Positions 9,241 through 15,657 of a stretch of 21,678 nucleotides of DNA are shown here, one piece after another. How positions within the stretch are numbered: the first letter of the stretch is position 1; each line of letters opens with the position of its first letter. The notes beneath the pieces were generated by a model. That model was not told the origin of the DNA. It did no database searches and saw only the letters and a program-made list of their open reading frames with translations. The DNA is from JBFELO01 sp041552055. GTDB lineage: Bacteria; Acidobacteriota; Thermoanaerobaculia; Thermoanaerobaculales; Sulfomarinibacteraceae. The stretch is from contig JBFELO010000080.1 of NCBI GenBank assembly GCA_041552055.1, positions 1 to 21,678 of the forward strand, read 5' to 3'. Made by a program: the position numbers and the translations under genes.

Positions 9241-10257
9241 TCAGTCGAGCAGCTTCAGGGCCATCTCGACGATCTCGTCAGCCGTCACCTCGCAGGACGG
9301 CGTGGCGTGCGGCGAGGACACCGAACCGGCGGAGTCGGCCGGAATGCCCGAGGCGATCGCGACCCTGGGGCCGAGTGGTCCGTTGCGCCGCCAGTCGGTC
9401 GCGGTGTAGACCCCGAGAGTCGCGACGCCGAGACTGGCGGCCAGATGCATCGGCCCAGTGTCGCCGCCGATCACCAACCGCGCGCCAGCCAGCAACCTCA
9501 CAAGCTCGTCGAGGCTGGTTGGCGGCGCCACGCGCACCCCGGGGCCCGCAGCGGCCGCAACGGCCGCGGCCCTTTCCCGCTCGCCGGGCCCCCACGCGAC
9601 CTCCACCGCGGAGGGCAGCGCCACCAGGCGTCGTGCCACCTCGGCCAGGGTCGCGACCGGGAGCATCTTCTTGGCCTGCCCTGCGCCGGGCAGGAGCACG
9701 ATCGGGTTGCCGTCGGCCGAAGAGCCTGGCGGCACGTCGTGGGCACGGCGCAGCAACCAGCGACCGTCCGGATCAGTGAGCTGGGAAGGTGGAGTGCCGC
9801 CGACCGCCCGCACCAGCTCCACGTTGTTGGCAACGACGTGCCGGTAGCTCGTGCTGCCCGTCAGGGTTTCGGTGTAGCCGAGGCCGGCGATCCGCTCGCG
9901 GCGCCACGGCCGGGCAAGACCGACCCGCCGTGGCGCGCCGCTCCAGCGGGTGATGAGGGCAGACTTCAGCACGCCCTGGGGGTCGAGAGCGAGGTCCGGT
10001 TGGAACTCGTGAAACCGAGTCCGCAGTCGGGCGACCTCGGCGCGCGTACCGGCCGCCAGAGGCCGGCGCCGCCACCGTTTCGTGGCCACGGTGATGACGC
10101 TGTCGACCGCGGGATGGCCGGCCACCATGGGCTGAAACGGCTCCTCCACCACCCAGCTGAGGTGGATGTCGGGCCGCGCCTGCCGCAGGGCCTCGGCCAG
10201 CGGCCACGCGTGGATGATGTCACCCAGGGCCGACAGTCGGACCAGCACTACCCGCAT
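9241..10257 (-). CDS. waaC: LPS heptosyltransferase I-like (GT9 family, WaaC-like)
   Basis: This is a 338-residue GT-B fold glycosyltransferase of family GT9. The N-terminus MRVVLVRLSALGDIIHAWPL holds the LxALGD motif with the probable catalytic Asp13. The C-terminal domain carries VLLPGAGQAKKMLP (187-200) and the nucleotide-sugar signature GGDTGPMHLAASLG (264-277). WaaC transfers the first heptose from ADP-heptose to Kdo-lipid A at the inner membrane. The two genes immediately upstream make ADP-heptose intermediates, which supports this substrate. ATG at 10257 is 3 bases after the rfaE2 stop, with GAGG upstream. The exact acceptor and the I-versus-II subtype remain uncertain; the ALGDIIH start favours type I. 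Confidence 0.85.
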   Translation of the reverse strand: MRVVLVRLSALGDIIHAWPLAEALRQARPDIHLSWVVEEPFQPMVAGHPAVDSVITVATKRWRRRPLAAGTRAEVARLRTRFHEFQPDLALDPQGVLKSALITRWSGAPRRVGLARPWRRERIAGLGYTETLTGSTSYRHVVANNVELVRAVGGTPPSQLTDPDGRWLLRRAHDVPPGSSADGNPIVLLPGAGQAKKMLPVATLAEVARRLVALPSAVEVAWGPGERERAAAVAAAAGPGVRVAPPTSLDELVRLLAGARLVIGGDTGPMHLAASLGVATLGVYTATDWRRNGPLGPRVAIASGIPADSAGSVSSPHATPSCEVTADEIVEMALKLLD

Positions 10258-10260
10258 CGC

Positions 10261-10758
10261 TCATCCTCGGTTACGGAAGTGTTCGACGATCACCCCGATC
10301 AGATCGGTCGTCGCGTGGTCCTTGGGGTCGCCACAGATCACGGTCTCCCCACCATACGCCTTGACAACGTCTCGCTCCGGTACGGTGTCGACGGTGTAGT
10401 CGGTACCCTTGGCGTGGACGTCCGGCTTGAGCGCCCCGAGCACATGCGCCACGGTCGGCTCGTCGAACAGACAGATGCGGTCGATCATCCACAGGTGGGA
10501 GAGGATCTCGACCCGTTCCAGCTCGGGCATGATGGGACGGCCGTGACCCTTGGCTCCCCGGACCGAGCTGTCCGAGTTCACGGCCGCAACCAGGCAATCG
10601 CCGTGGGTTTGGGCGCCGGCCAGGTAGCGGACATGCCCGACGTGGAGGAGGTCGAACGCGCCGTTGACCAGCACGACGCGAAGTCCCCGAGCGCGCCATG
10701 CCGCGCACTCTGCAGCGAGCTCGTCGAGCGGCCGCAGCTTGGCCTCGGGGGCGGTCAA
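10261..10758 (-). CDS. rfaE2: D-glycero-beta-D-manno-heptose-1-phosphate adenylyltransferase
   Basis: This is a 165-residue nucleotidyltransferase that would form ADP-heptose from heptose-1-phosphate and ATP. It matches the C-terminal half of HldE: VLVNGAFDLLHVGHVRYL with the HxGH nucleotide-binding motif (H39-V-G-H42), NSDSSVRGAKG, RPIMPELERVEIL, KPDVHAKGTDYTVDTVPE and the closing TTDLIGVIV. The usual NGCFD reads NGAFD here. The start is inferred to be TTG at 10758, overlapping the kinase stop as TTGA (10755-10758), with GGAGGG about 6 bases upstream. There is no ATG before the HxGH motif in this frame except far upstream inside the kinase gene. It is a stand-alone gene rather than a kinase fusion. 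Confidence 0.88.
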   Translation of the reverse strand: MTAPEAKLRPLDELAAECAAWRARGLRVVLVNGAFDLLHVGHVRYLAGAQTHGDCLVAAVNSDSSVRGAKGHGRPIMPELERVEILSHLWMIDRICLFDEPTVAHVLGALKPDVHAKGTDYTVDTVPERDVVKAYGGETVICGDPKDHATTDLIGVIVEHFRNRG

Positions 10759-11768
10759 CCGGTCCCTCCGCCCAGGTCCTGTCGGATCGCAGCCCTCAGC
10801 TCGTCGCGGTTGACCGTGGCCGTGCCGAGCTTCATGACCACCACGCCGCCGCCGTAGTTGGCGAGACGGGCCGCCTCCAGGGGGCTCGCACCGACGGCGA
10901 GCGCGGCGGTGAGCACTGCCAGAACGGTGTCTCCTGCCCCGGTCACGTCGGCCACCTGATCGGTGCCGAACACCGGGAGGTGTCGCGGCTCGGCGCCCTC
11001 CTCGACGAGTGTCATGCCACGGTTGCCACGCGTCGCCAGGACGAACCGGGCGCCGAGTGCGGCGCGCAGTCGGGCAGCGGCCGCGACGACGTCGTCGTCG
11101 GAGGACAGCGGGCGCCCGACAGACTCCTCGAGCTCCTGCAGGTTGGGCGTGGCGGCGTGAATCGCGCCCAGGGTGTCGATCCGATGGCGTGAGTCGCCGC
11201 AGATCCACGGCGGTGGCGGAGCTCCGCCGCACGCCCGCTCCAGGAGGTCCGGCTGCACCGTGCCGTAGCCGTAGTCCGACACTGCGACGGCACCGAGGCC
11301 CTCCCGGGCTTCGGTCAGTCGCTCGGTGAGCCGGTCGCGCCACGCGCCGTCGGCGGGCAGCCGATCCTCGATGTCATAGCGCGCGATCTGGTGCTTGAGC
11401 GACGACGGACCCCCCCCGAGGATGCGTACCTTGGTGGGGGTGCGGAAGCCGGGCACGGTGACGATTCCAGAGGTGTCGATGCCGCTGTCGGTCAGCACGC
11501 CCACCAGCGCGCGGCCGTGCACGTCGTCTCCGACTGCGCCGACCGGGACGGTGAGCACGTCGAGGGCGGCCAAGTTGGCGAGGGCATTGGCGCCCCCGCC
11601 GGGCACATCCCGCTCGCCCTCGTGGCTCAGGATGATCACCGGTGCCTCGCGGGAGACTCGCTTCGGAGTCCCGAGGACGAATCGGTCGAGCACCAGGTCG
11701 CCGTATATGACGACCCGGGCTGCGCCGAAGGCATCGACGATCTCCAGCAGACGGTCCCGGTCTCCCAT
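10755..11768 (-). CDS. rfaE1: D-glycero-beta-D-manno-heptose-7-phosphate kinase (PfkB family)
   Basis: This is a 337-residue ribokinase-fold enzyme matching the N-terminal half of HldE. It would phosphorylate heptose-7-phosphate at C1. Visible marks are VVIYGDLVLDRFVLGTPKRVSREAP, the PfkB glycine motif GGGANALANLAAL (57-69), TPTKVRILGGG and the C-terminal PfkB motif DVTGAGDT (274-281) with catalytic Asp280. It is translationally coupled to rfaE2. Its own ATG has no purine-rich ribosome site: a CCCGCC precedes it, and TACACT lies 6 bases upstream, which suggests a leaderless message. The gap upstream carries hexamer repeats. Confidence 0.9.
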   Translation of the reverse strand: MGDRDRLLEIVDAFGAARVVIYGDLVLDRFVLGTPKRVSREAPVIILSHEGERDVPGGGANALANLAALDVLTVPVGAVGDDVHGRALVGVLTDSGIDTSGIVTVPGFRTPTKVRILGGGPSSLKHQIARYDIEDRLPADGAWRDRLTERLTEAREGLGAVAVSDYGYGTVQPDLLERACGGAPPPPWICGDSRHRIDTLGAIHAATPNLQELEESVGRPLSSDDDVVAAAARLRAALGARFVLATRGNRGMTLVEEGAEPRHLPVFGTDQVADVTGAGDTVLAVLTAALAVGASPLEAARLANYGGGVVVMKLGTATVNRDELRAAIRQDLGGGTG

Positions 11769-11774
11769 GGCGGG

Positions 11775-11780
11775 AGTGTA
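11775..11780 (-). promoter_or_regulatory. -10-like box (TACACT) 6 bases before rfaE1
   Basis: TACACT on the minus strand ends 6 bases before the rfaE1 ATG, so transcription would start at or very near the start codon. No Shine-Dalgarno is present. The arrangement matches the TANNNT boxes described for leaderless genes in other phyla. No -35 is evident. Confidence 0.4.
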
Positions 11781-11790
11781 GCGAATTTAT

Positions 11791-11826
11791 CCCGTTCCCG
11801 TTCCCGTTTCCGTACCCGTACCCGAG
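11791..11826. repeat. hexamer tandem repeat, CCCGTT/CCCGTA type
   Basis: Six consecutive hexamers are visible: CCCGTT three times, then TCCGTA, CCCGTA and CCCGAG. The block lies directly upstream of the rfaE1 -10-like box. The degenerate copies suggest an old expanded array. Confidence 0.8.
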
Positions 11827-11853
11827 AGTTTGCCTGAACTGCAACGTTACGTG

Positions 11854-11877
11854 GGACGCGGACACGGACGTGGACAG
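11854..11877. repeat. hexamer tandem repeat, GGACRC type
   Basis: Four hexamers follow each other: GGACGC, GGACAC, GGACGT, GGACAG. The same unit recurs at 12818-12841 and, on the opposite strand, at 17899-17916. Confidence 0.8.
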
Positions 11878-11948
11878 GGGACAGGCACTCGCAGTAATCC
11901 GGTTCGTTGGGAGCGCTGCGGGCGGTCCAGCGACCAGCCGCCAGCGGC

Positions 11949-12023
11949 GGGCGGGCGGGGGACCTCCACCGTGCACCCCGTTCCTGGGCGGGTGGGAAAT
12001 CTGTCATCCGGGTGGGCGGGGGG
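11949..12023 (+). repeat. three G-triplet clusters (potential G-quadruplex)
   Basis: GGGCGGGCGGGGG (11949-11961), GGGCGGGTGGG (11986-11996) and GGGTGGGCGGGGGG (12010-12023) each contain three or more G-triplets with one-base spacers. Together they could fold into G-quadruplexes on the + strand. On the minus strand, which encodes sfsA, they give a C-rich 3' region, the kind of sequence Rho uses. Confidence 0.5.
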
Positions 12024-12026
12024 ACC

Positions 12027-12725
12027 TCACAGCTCGATCGGGACCGGCTCGACGAGTTCGATCGCCCGTGGCGTGACCTCGGCTCGGTACGCAAGCGGCT
12101 CGACCCCCGCCTCGACCGAGCGGCGCAGCGCTTCGGCGTAGTCGGGATCTATGTCGTCCGCCGTGGTGAACGTCGTGCCGTCGGCGCGCTGGATGACGAA
12201 CAGAATGGCCGCCCGGTGCCCTTGGCTGACCGCATCGGCGAGATCACGCAGGTGCCGACGGCCGCGCGTCGTGACCGCGTCCGGGAAGGCGTACCGACCG
12301 CGGTCGTCCACCAGGGTGACGTTCTTGACCTCGACCCAGCAGCGATCGTGACCGCGCTCGAGCAGGATGTCGATGCGGCTGTGATCGCCGTACCGGACCT
12401 CGCGGCGCAGGTTTTCGTAACCCTGCAACTCGGAGATTGTGCCGTCCTCGATCGCCGCCGTGGCCAGATTGTTGGCGAGGTGGGTGTTGACGCCTATCCA
12501 GCACACGCCGTTGTGGACCATCTCCAGGGTGGTGGCGAGCTTCCTCTTGGGGTTGGTGCTGGTGCTCAGCAGCACCGGCCACCCCTCGCCGAGGCAGGAT
12601 TTCATGGAGCCGGGATTCGGGCAGTGGGCTGTGACCACCGAGTGGTCCGCGAGCCGAACGTCGGCCAGGAACCGTTTGAAGCGACGCACCAGGATGCCGG
12701 AGATCAGCTCGTTTTCGAAGCGCAC
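12027..12725 (-). CDS. sfsA: SfsA family protein
   Basis: This is a 232-residue protein matching SfsA, named for sugar fermentation stimulation and proposed to be a DNA-binding or nuclease-like protein. An OB-like N-terminal part contains VVTAHCPNPGSM (30-41). The nuclease-like C-terminal part shows SRIDILL (116-122), WVEVKNVTLV (130-139), AFPDAVTTRGRRHL (146-159) and RAAILFVIQR (171-180), with acidic and Lys residues arranged as in PD-(D/E)XK folds. The length is typical. The GTG start (12725) is preceded by GGGGT and a TAAACT box 5 bases upstream, again a leaderless-like layout. It diverges from the small hypothetical gene at 12956 and does not touch rfaE1 downstream. Confidence 0.93.
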   Translation of the reverse strand: MRFENELISGILVRRFKRFLADVRLADHSVVTAHCPNPGSMKSCLGEGWPVLLSTSTNPKRKLATTLEMVHNGVCWIGVNTHLANNLATAAIEDGTISELQGYENLRREVRYGDHSRIDILLERGHDRCWVEVKNVTLVDDRGRYAFPDAVTTRGRRHLRDLADAVSQGHRAAILFVIQRADGTTFTTADDIDPDYAEALRRSVEAGVEPLAYRAEVTPRAIELVEPVPIEL

Positions 12726-12730
12726 ACCCC

Positions 12731-12736
12731 AGTTTA
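12731..12736 (-). promoter_or_regulatory. -10-like box (TAAACT) 5 bases before sfsA
   Basis: TAAACT on the minus strand ends 5 bases before the sfsA GTG. It matches TATAAT at four of six positions and has no clear -35. GGGG between box and start could act as a weak ribosome site only if transcription began further upstream. This is the weakest of the four leaderless candidates. Confidence 0.3.
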
Positions 12737-12817
12737 GACGCGCGGTCGGCGGCGGCAGTCGGAGTTTTCATCTCCGTGCCGTGCCCCTCTCCATCTCTAG
12801 GATTTGAGGGTCACATC

Positions 12818-12877
12818 GGACACGGACGCGGACGCGGAGACGAGGACGAAGAAAAAGACGAAGACGAAGACGAAGAG
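12818..12877. repeat. hexamer tandem repeat grading from GGACGC to GAAGAC
   Basis: Ten hexamers run without interruption: GGACAC, GGACGC, GGACGC, GGAGAC, GAGGAC, GAAGAA, AAAGAC, GAAGAC, GAAGAC, GAAGAG. The unit changes gradually along the array, as expected from slippage plus point mutation. Confidence 0.85.
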
Positions 12878-12901
12878 CAGGCCGGGTGGGAGGGTGGTCG
12901 A

Positions 12902-12922
12902 GCGACCAGCGACCAGCGACCA
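12902..12922. repeat. heptamer tandem repeat, GCGACCA x3
   Basis: Three perfect copies of GCGACCA lie just upstream of the -10-like box of the gene at 12956. A partial relative, CAGCGACCAGCCGCCAGC, lies at about 11928-11945. Confidence 0.8.
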
Positions 12923-12942
12923 ATATCGGACCCGATCCACCG

Positions 12943-12948
12943 TATACT
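12943..12948 (+). promoter_or_regulatory. -10 box (TATACT) 7 bases before the gene at 12956
   Basis: TATACT matches the -10 consensus at five of six positions and ends 7 bases before GTG at 12956, so the transcript would begin at about the start codon. No -35 stands out. GGAG overlaps the GTG itself, so it cannot serve this start. Confidence 0.5.
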
Positions 12949-12955
12949 CCCTGGA

Positions 12956-13489
12956 GTGTTGAACGATCTCACCACGACTGCGCTGGTGCGGTGGGACGGG
13001 GTCCACCTGGTGTTCGATCTGGGGCTGCTGGAGAGCCATCTGCAGCGCAGGGTGGAACGGTCGGACCGGGTGGACGACCTGAGGCTGACCGGGAAGGGCG
13101 ACGCGGTCTGTCTTTCCGCCGTGGTGATCTGGAAGGGGATCCGGACTCACGTCGCGGTCAACGTCGAGGAGATTCGCCTCAGGCGGCGGCACCTCGGATT
13201 CCGCCTGCGCAAGGCGAGGGTGCTCGGTGGCGTGCCGGTGCCGGTCGGAGCCGTGGAGATCCTGATCCGGGAGCTCGCCGACGATGGTGCAACCGTGTTT
13301 CGCGGAGAAGGTATTGTCGTCCTGGACCTCAGGCGCTGGATCCCGCCCGAGCTCGAGGTGTCGGTACTCACGGTCCAGGCCACCGAGGGCGCGCTCCACC
13401 TGTGGCTCGGCCCGGGCGCCCTGCGGGATCTTCCGAGGCGGTCCCATCCGGTCTTGACGGCTGGCGCCGACCACCCCGGAACGGACTGA
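12956..13489 (+). CDS. hypothetical protein, possibly a lipid-binding (LmeA/DUF2993-like) fold
   Basis: The 177-residue protein is not firmly recognised. It begins with GTG (or TTG three bases later) as M/VLNDLTTTALVRWDGVHLVFDLG and is predicted to be mostly beta strands with a few amphipathic helices: alternating patterns such as AVCLSAVVIWKGIRTHVAVNVEEI, GVPVPVGAVEILI and GIVVLDLRRWIPP separated by turns, and a closing ALHLWLGPGALRDLP. It has no signal peptide and no membrane segment. The rhythm resembles small TULIP-type or DUF2993 proteins, but this is only an impression. It lies 91 bases before rplM on the same strand, yet rplM has its own strong promoter after this gene's stop, so the two need not be linked. 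Codon use is like the neighbours. Confidence 0.7.
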   Translation: MLNDLTTTALVRWDGVHLVFDLGLLESHLQRRVERSDRVDDLRLTGKGDAVCLSAVVIWKGIRTHVAVNVEEIRLRRRHLGFRLRKARVLGGVPVPVGAVEILIRELADDGATVFRGEGIVVLDLRRWIPPELEVSVLTVQATEGALHLWLGPGALRDLPRRSHPVLTAGADHPGTD

Positions 13490-13506
13490 AAGACAAAGGG
13501 AAACCC

Positions 13507-13535
13507 TTGACAGCGGGAAGCAGGTTGGGTAGAGT
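13507..13535 (+). promoter_or_regulatory. strong sigma-70-type promoter of the rplM-rpsI operon
   Basis: A perfect -35 TTGACA (13507-13512) and a -10 TAGAGT (13530-13535) are separated by exactly 17 bases. Transcription should start near 13542, leaving a leader of about 40 bases. This is the most canonical promoter in the window, fitting a highly expressed ribosomal operon. Confidence 0.85.
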
Positions 13536-13541
13536 CTTTTT

Positions 13542-13558
13542 CCCCTGTGTCCACGGGG
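13542..13558 (+). promoter_or_regulatory. short leader hairpin before rplM
   Basis: CCCC (13542-13545) can pair with GGGG (13555-13558) around TGTGTCCAC at the very start of the predicted transcript. In some bacteria L13 represses its own operon through the leader. Whether this small stem plays that part cannot be told from sequence. Confidence 0.3.
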
Positions 13559-13580
13559 TCTGCTCACGAGGATGCGAACG

Positions 13581-14009
13581 ATGCGAAGCTATGTTCCGAA
13601 ACCGGATGATATCTCGCGCGACTGGCTGGTGGTCGACGCGTCCGAGCACGTGCTCGGGCGGTTGGCGAGCGAGACGGCGCGGCTCCTGCGCGGCAAGCAC
13701 AAGCCCGACTTCACGCCTCACCTCGACACCGGAGACTTCGTCGTCGTGGTGAACGCCGAGAAGGTGCAGATCACCGGCCGCAAAGAAGAGCAAAAGAAGT
13801 ACTACCGTCACTCTGGGAAGCCGGGCAGCCTCAAGGTGGAGACGCTGAGAGAGCGGCGCGACAAGCACCCGGAGCGGGTGATCCGAGCGGCGGTCTGGGG
13901 CATGCTGCCGAAGAACCGCCTCGGTCGACAGCTGCTGAGGAAGCTCAAGGTGTACAGCGGTCCCGAGCATCCTCACCAGGCCCAGCAGCCCAAGATCCAC
14001 ACCTGGTGA
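13581..14009 (+). CDS. rplM: 50S ribosomal protein L13
   Basis: This is a 142-residue ribosomal protein L13, an early 23S rRNA-binding protein. The order of conserved segments is normal: WLVVDASEHVLGRLAS, LLRGKHKPDFTPHLDTGDFVVVVNAEKV, YYRHSGKPGSLK, HPERVIRAAVWGMLPKN and a closing YSGPEHPHQAQQP. Two in-frame ATGs are close together (13572 and 13581). The second is preferred because GAGG (13568-13571) is 9 bases before it but touches the first, and because it gives the family's usual N-terminus and the 142-residue length of the E. coli protein. It is followed by rpsI after 17 bases. Confidence 0.96.
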   Translation: MRSYVPKPDDISRDWLVVDASEHVLGRLASETARLLRGKHKPDFTPHLDTGDFVVVVNAEKVQITGRKEEQKKYYRHSGKPGSLKVETLRERRDKHPERVIRAAVWGMLPKNRLGRQLLRKLKVYSGPEHPHQAQQPKIHTW

Positions 14010-14026
14010 GCTGAGAGGGGGAGCGC

Positions 14027-14419
14027 GTGGCTGAGATCCAGTACTACGGCACCGGGCGACGAAAGACGGCAGTCGCCAGGGTGTACCTGCGGCCCGGGAG
14101 CGGGAATGTCGTTGTCAATCATCGTGACTTCGACGAGTTCTTCCCGAATCAGGTCCTCAAGATGATCATTCGTCAACCGCTGCTGTTGACCGAGACCGCC
14201 GACAAGTTCGACATCCTCGTGAACGTCACGGGCGGCGGTTCGGCGGGCCAGGCGGGAGCGATTCGACACGGCATCGCCCGAGCGCTGCTCGAGTACAACG
14301 GCGAGCTCCGACCGCGTCTCAAGGCCGCCGGTTTCCTGACCCGGGACCCGCGGAAGGTGGAGCGCAAAAAGTACGGCCAACCCAAGGCGCGCAAGCGGTT
14401 CCAGTTCTCCAAGAGGTAG
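14027..14419 (+). CDS. rpsI: 30S ribosomal protein S9
   Basis: This is a 130-residue ribosomal protein S9 of the small-subunit head. The N-terminus reads (GTG)AEIQYYGTGRRKTAVARVYLRPG, and the basic C-terminus ends PKARKRFQFSKR, whose terminal Arg contacts P-site tRNA in the family. The core LVNVTGGGSAGQAGAIRHGIARAL is conserved. GTG start with GAGAGGGGGAG upstream. L13-S9 pairing is near universal in bacteria; here the run continues into rpsB 13 bases later. Confidence 0.97.
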   Translation: MAEIQYYGTGRRKTAVARVYLRPGSGNVVVNHRDFDEFFPNQVLKMIIRQPLLLTETADKFDILVNVTGGGSAGQAGAIRHGIARALLEYNGELRPRLKAAGFLTRDPRKVERKKYGQPKARKRFQFSKR

Positions 14420-14432
14420 AGGAGAGAAATCT

Positions 14433-15584
14433 GTGGCGAACATCCAGATGAAGGAGTTGCTCGAGGCTGGCGTTCACTTCGGCCACCAGACTCGGCGCTG
14501 GAACCCGAAGATGAAACCGTACATCTTCGGCAAGCGCAACGGTATTCACATCGTCGACCTGCAGAAGACGCTGCACCACTTCGACGAGGCTGCCGAGTTC
14601 GTGCGTGACCTCGCCGCCAACGGGCGCAACATCCTGTTTGTCGGCACCAAGCGTCAGGCACAGGATGCGATCCGCGAAGAGGCGATGCGCTGCGGAATGT
14701 TCTATGTCAACCACCGGTGGCTCGGTGGCACCATGACGAACTTCCGCACCATCCGTAAATCGATCGACCGATTCAAGGAGATCGAGGGGACGCTCGCAAA
14801 CGAGGAGGCACACCTCACGAAGAAGGAGCGGATCAAGCTCGAGCGCCAACGCCGCAAGATGGAGCGGGCCCTCGGTGGCATCAAGGACATGGAGGATCTG
14901 CCCGACGTCCTGTTCGTCATCGACACCGTGCACGAGCACATCGCGGTGCGGGAGGCAAACCGACTCGGGATCCCGGTGGTCGCGGTGGTCGACACCAACT
15001 GTGACCCGGAGGAGGTCGACTTCCCGATTCCCGGCAACGACGACGCCATCCGCGCGATACGGCTGTTCAGCGCACGGGTTGCCGACAACGTGCTTGAGGG
15101 GTTGAATCTGGCCGACGAGCGGTTCGTCGGGAAATCTGAAGCCGACGAAGCCGGCGCCGAAGACCAAGCTGGCGATGCGGGAGCCGAGACCGGGGTAGAG
15201 CTTCCGGTCGAGGCTGAGGCTCCGGTCGAAGTTGAGGCTCCAGTCGAGGCTGAGGCTCCGGTCGAGGCTGAGGCTCCAGTCGAGGCTGAGGCCCCAGTTG
15301 AGGCTGAGGCCCCAGTTGAGGCTGAGGCCCCAGTCGAAGCGGAAGTGGCCGACACGCGCTCGCTCGAAGAGCCGAAGGCGGCCGAGCCGGAGGCCGAGCC
15401 CTCATCCGATGCGGCCGACGAGTCGGCATCAAGCGATGCGCACGAGATCGAGACCCAAAAGGCGAAGCCGGCGAAGAAGCCCGTCGAGGACACACCGCCA
15501 CCTGCGGCGGAGGATCCAGAAGAGGCAGCCGCCACACCGGCCGAATCCGAGAGTGAACCCGACGAGCAGACGACCGACGCGTGA
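14433..15584 (+). CDS. rpsB: 30S ribosomal protein S2 with long acidic repeat tail
   Basis: This is a 383-residue S2, much longer than the usual 230-260. The core (1 to about 230) is normal: (GTG)ANIQMKELLEAGVHFGHQTRRWNPKMK, then NGIHIVDLQKT, NILFVGTKRQAQDAI, VNHRWLGGTMTNF, LPDVLFVIDT and PVVAVVDTNCDPEEVDFPIPGNDDAIRAI. From about 231 a tail of some 150 residues is almost entirely Glu, Ala, Pro, Val, Asp and Ser, with no fold. It includes eight tandem 6-residue units of PVEAEA type at 258-305. Acidic tails on S2 are known in several phyla, but this one is long. GTG start preceded by GAGGAGAG. It probably shares transcripts with rpsI and, past a hairpin, with tsf. Confidence 0.96.
   Translation: MANIQMKELLEAGVHFGHQTRRWNPKMKPYIFGKRNGIHIVDLQKTLHHFDEAAEFVRDLAANGRNILFVGTKRQAQDAIREEAMRCGMFYVNHRWLGGTMTNFRTIRKSIDRFKEIEGTLANEEAHLTKKERIKLERQRRKMERALGGIKDMEDLPDVLFVIDTVHEHIAVREANRLGIPVVAVVDTNCDPEEVDFPIPGNDDAIRAIRLFSARVADNVLEGLNLADERFVGKSEADEAGAEDQAGDAGAETGVELPVEAEAPVEVEAPVEAEAPVEAEAPVEAEAPVEAEAPVEAEAPVEAEVADTRSLEEPKAAEPEAEPSSDAADESASSDAHEIETQKAKPAKKPVEDTPPPAAEDPEEAAATPAESESEPDEQTTDA
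15204..15347 (+). repeat. 18-base tandem repeat within rpsB (8 units)
   Basis: Eight in-frame 18-base units encode PVEAEA (unit 2 reads PVEVEA and unit 8 PVEAEV). Differences between units are mostly third-position or C/T changes such as GTC to GTT, which argues for expansion by duplication and then maintained coding. Unit number is likely to vary between strains. Confidence 0.9.
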
Positions 15585-15604
15585 GGAGCCCTGAGGGACA
15601 GAAC

Positions 15605-15642
15605 ACGGGGGCCAGGCGCACCGAGCACCTGGCCCCCGTTTT
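15605..15642 (+). terminator. rho-independent terminator or attenuator between rpsB and tsf
   Basis: A perfect 12-bp stem (15605-15616 with 15628-15639, ACGGGGGCCAGG and its complement) encloses an 11-base loop and runs into TTTT (15639-15642). It lies 20 bases after the rpsB stop and 15 bases before the tsf ATG. Since tsf has no obvious promoter of its own in the remaining space, partial termination (attenuation) within an rpsB-tsf transcript is more likely than a full stop. The T run is short, which fits leaky termination. Confidence 0.8.
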
Positions 15643-15657
15643 GAAAAGAGGAGCAAC

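Larger units (their letters stand above)
11769..12026. other. intergenic region between sfsA and rfaE1
   Basis: These 258 bases hold no convincing gene. They contain the rfaE1 -10-like box, two hexamer tandem repeat blocks (11791-11826 and 11854-11877) and three G-triplet clusters (11949-11961, 11986-11996, 12010-12023). The sfsA transcript would be strongly C-rich directly after its stop codon. Confidence 0.7.
12726..12955. other. divergent intergenic region between sfsA and a small hypothetical gene
   Basis: These 230 bases separate two divergent genes. They hold a -10-like box at each edge, a 10-unit hexamer array (12818-12877) and a heptamer array (12902-12922). No gene is convincing: the frame open across the region is just translated repeat (Asp/Glu/Lys-rich). 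Confidence 0.7.

Noticed and set aside
9229..10857. Long + strand open frame (542 codons) opposite waaC and rfaE2
   Set aside because: It spans two well-supported minus-strand genes and their junction and has only low-complexity composition.
12776..12955. N-terminal extension of the hypothetical at 12956
   Set aside because: It would translate the hexamer and heptamer repeats into an Asp/Glu/Lys-rich stretch; a -10-like box and GTG at 12943-12958 mark the likely start.
15204..15347. 18-base repeats in rpsB considered as an intergenic or mobile repeat
   Set aside because: They are in frame, keep the same amino-acid unit and lie within a single continuous S2 reading frame.
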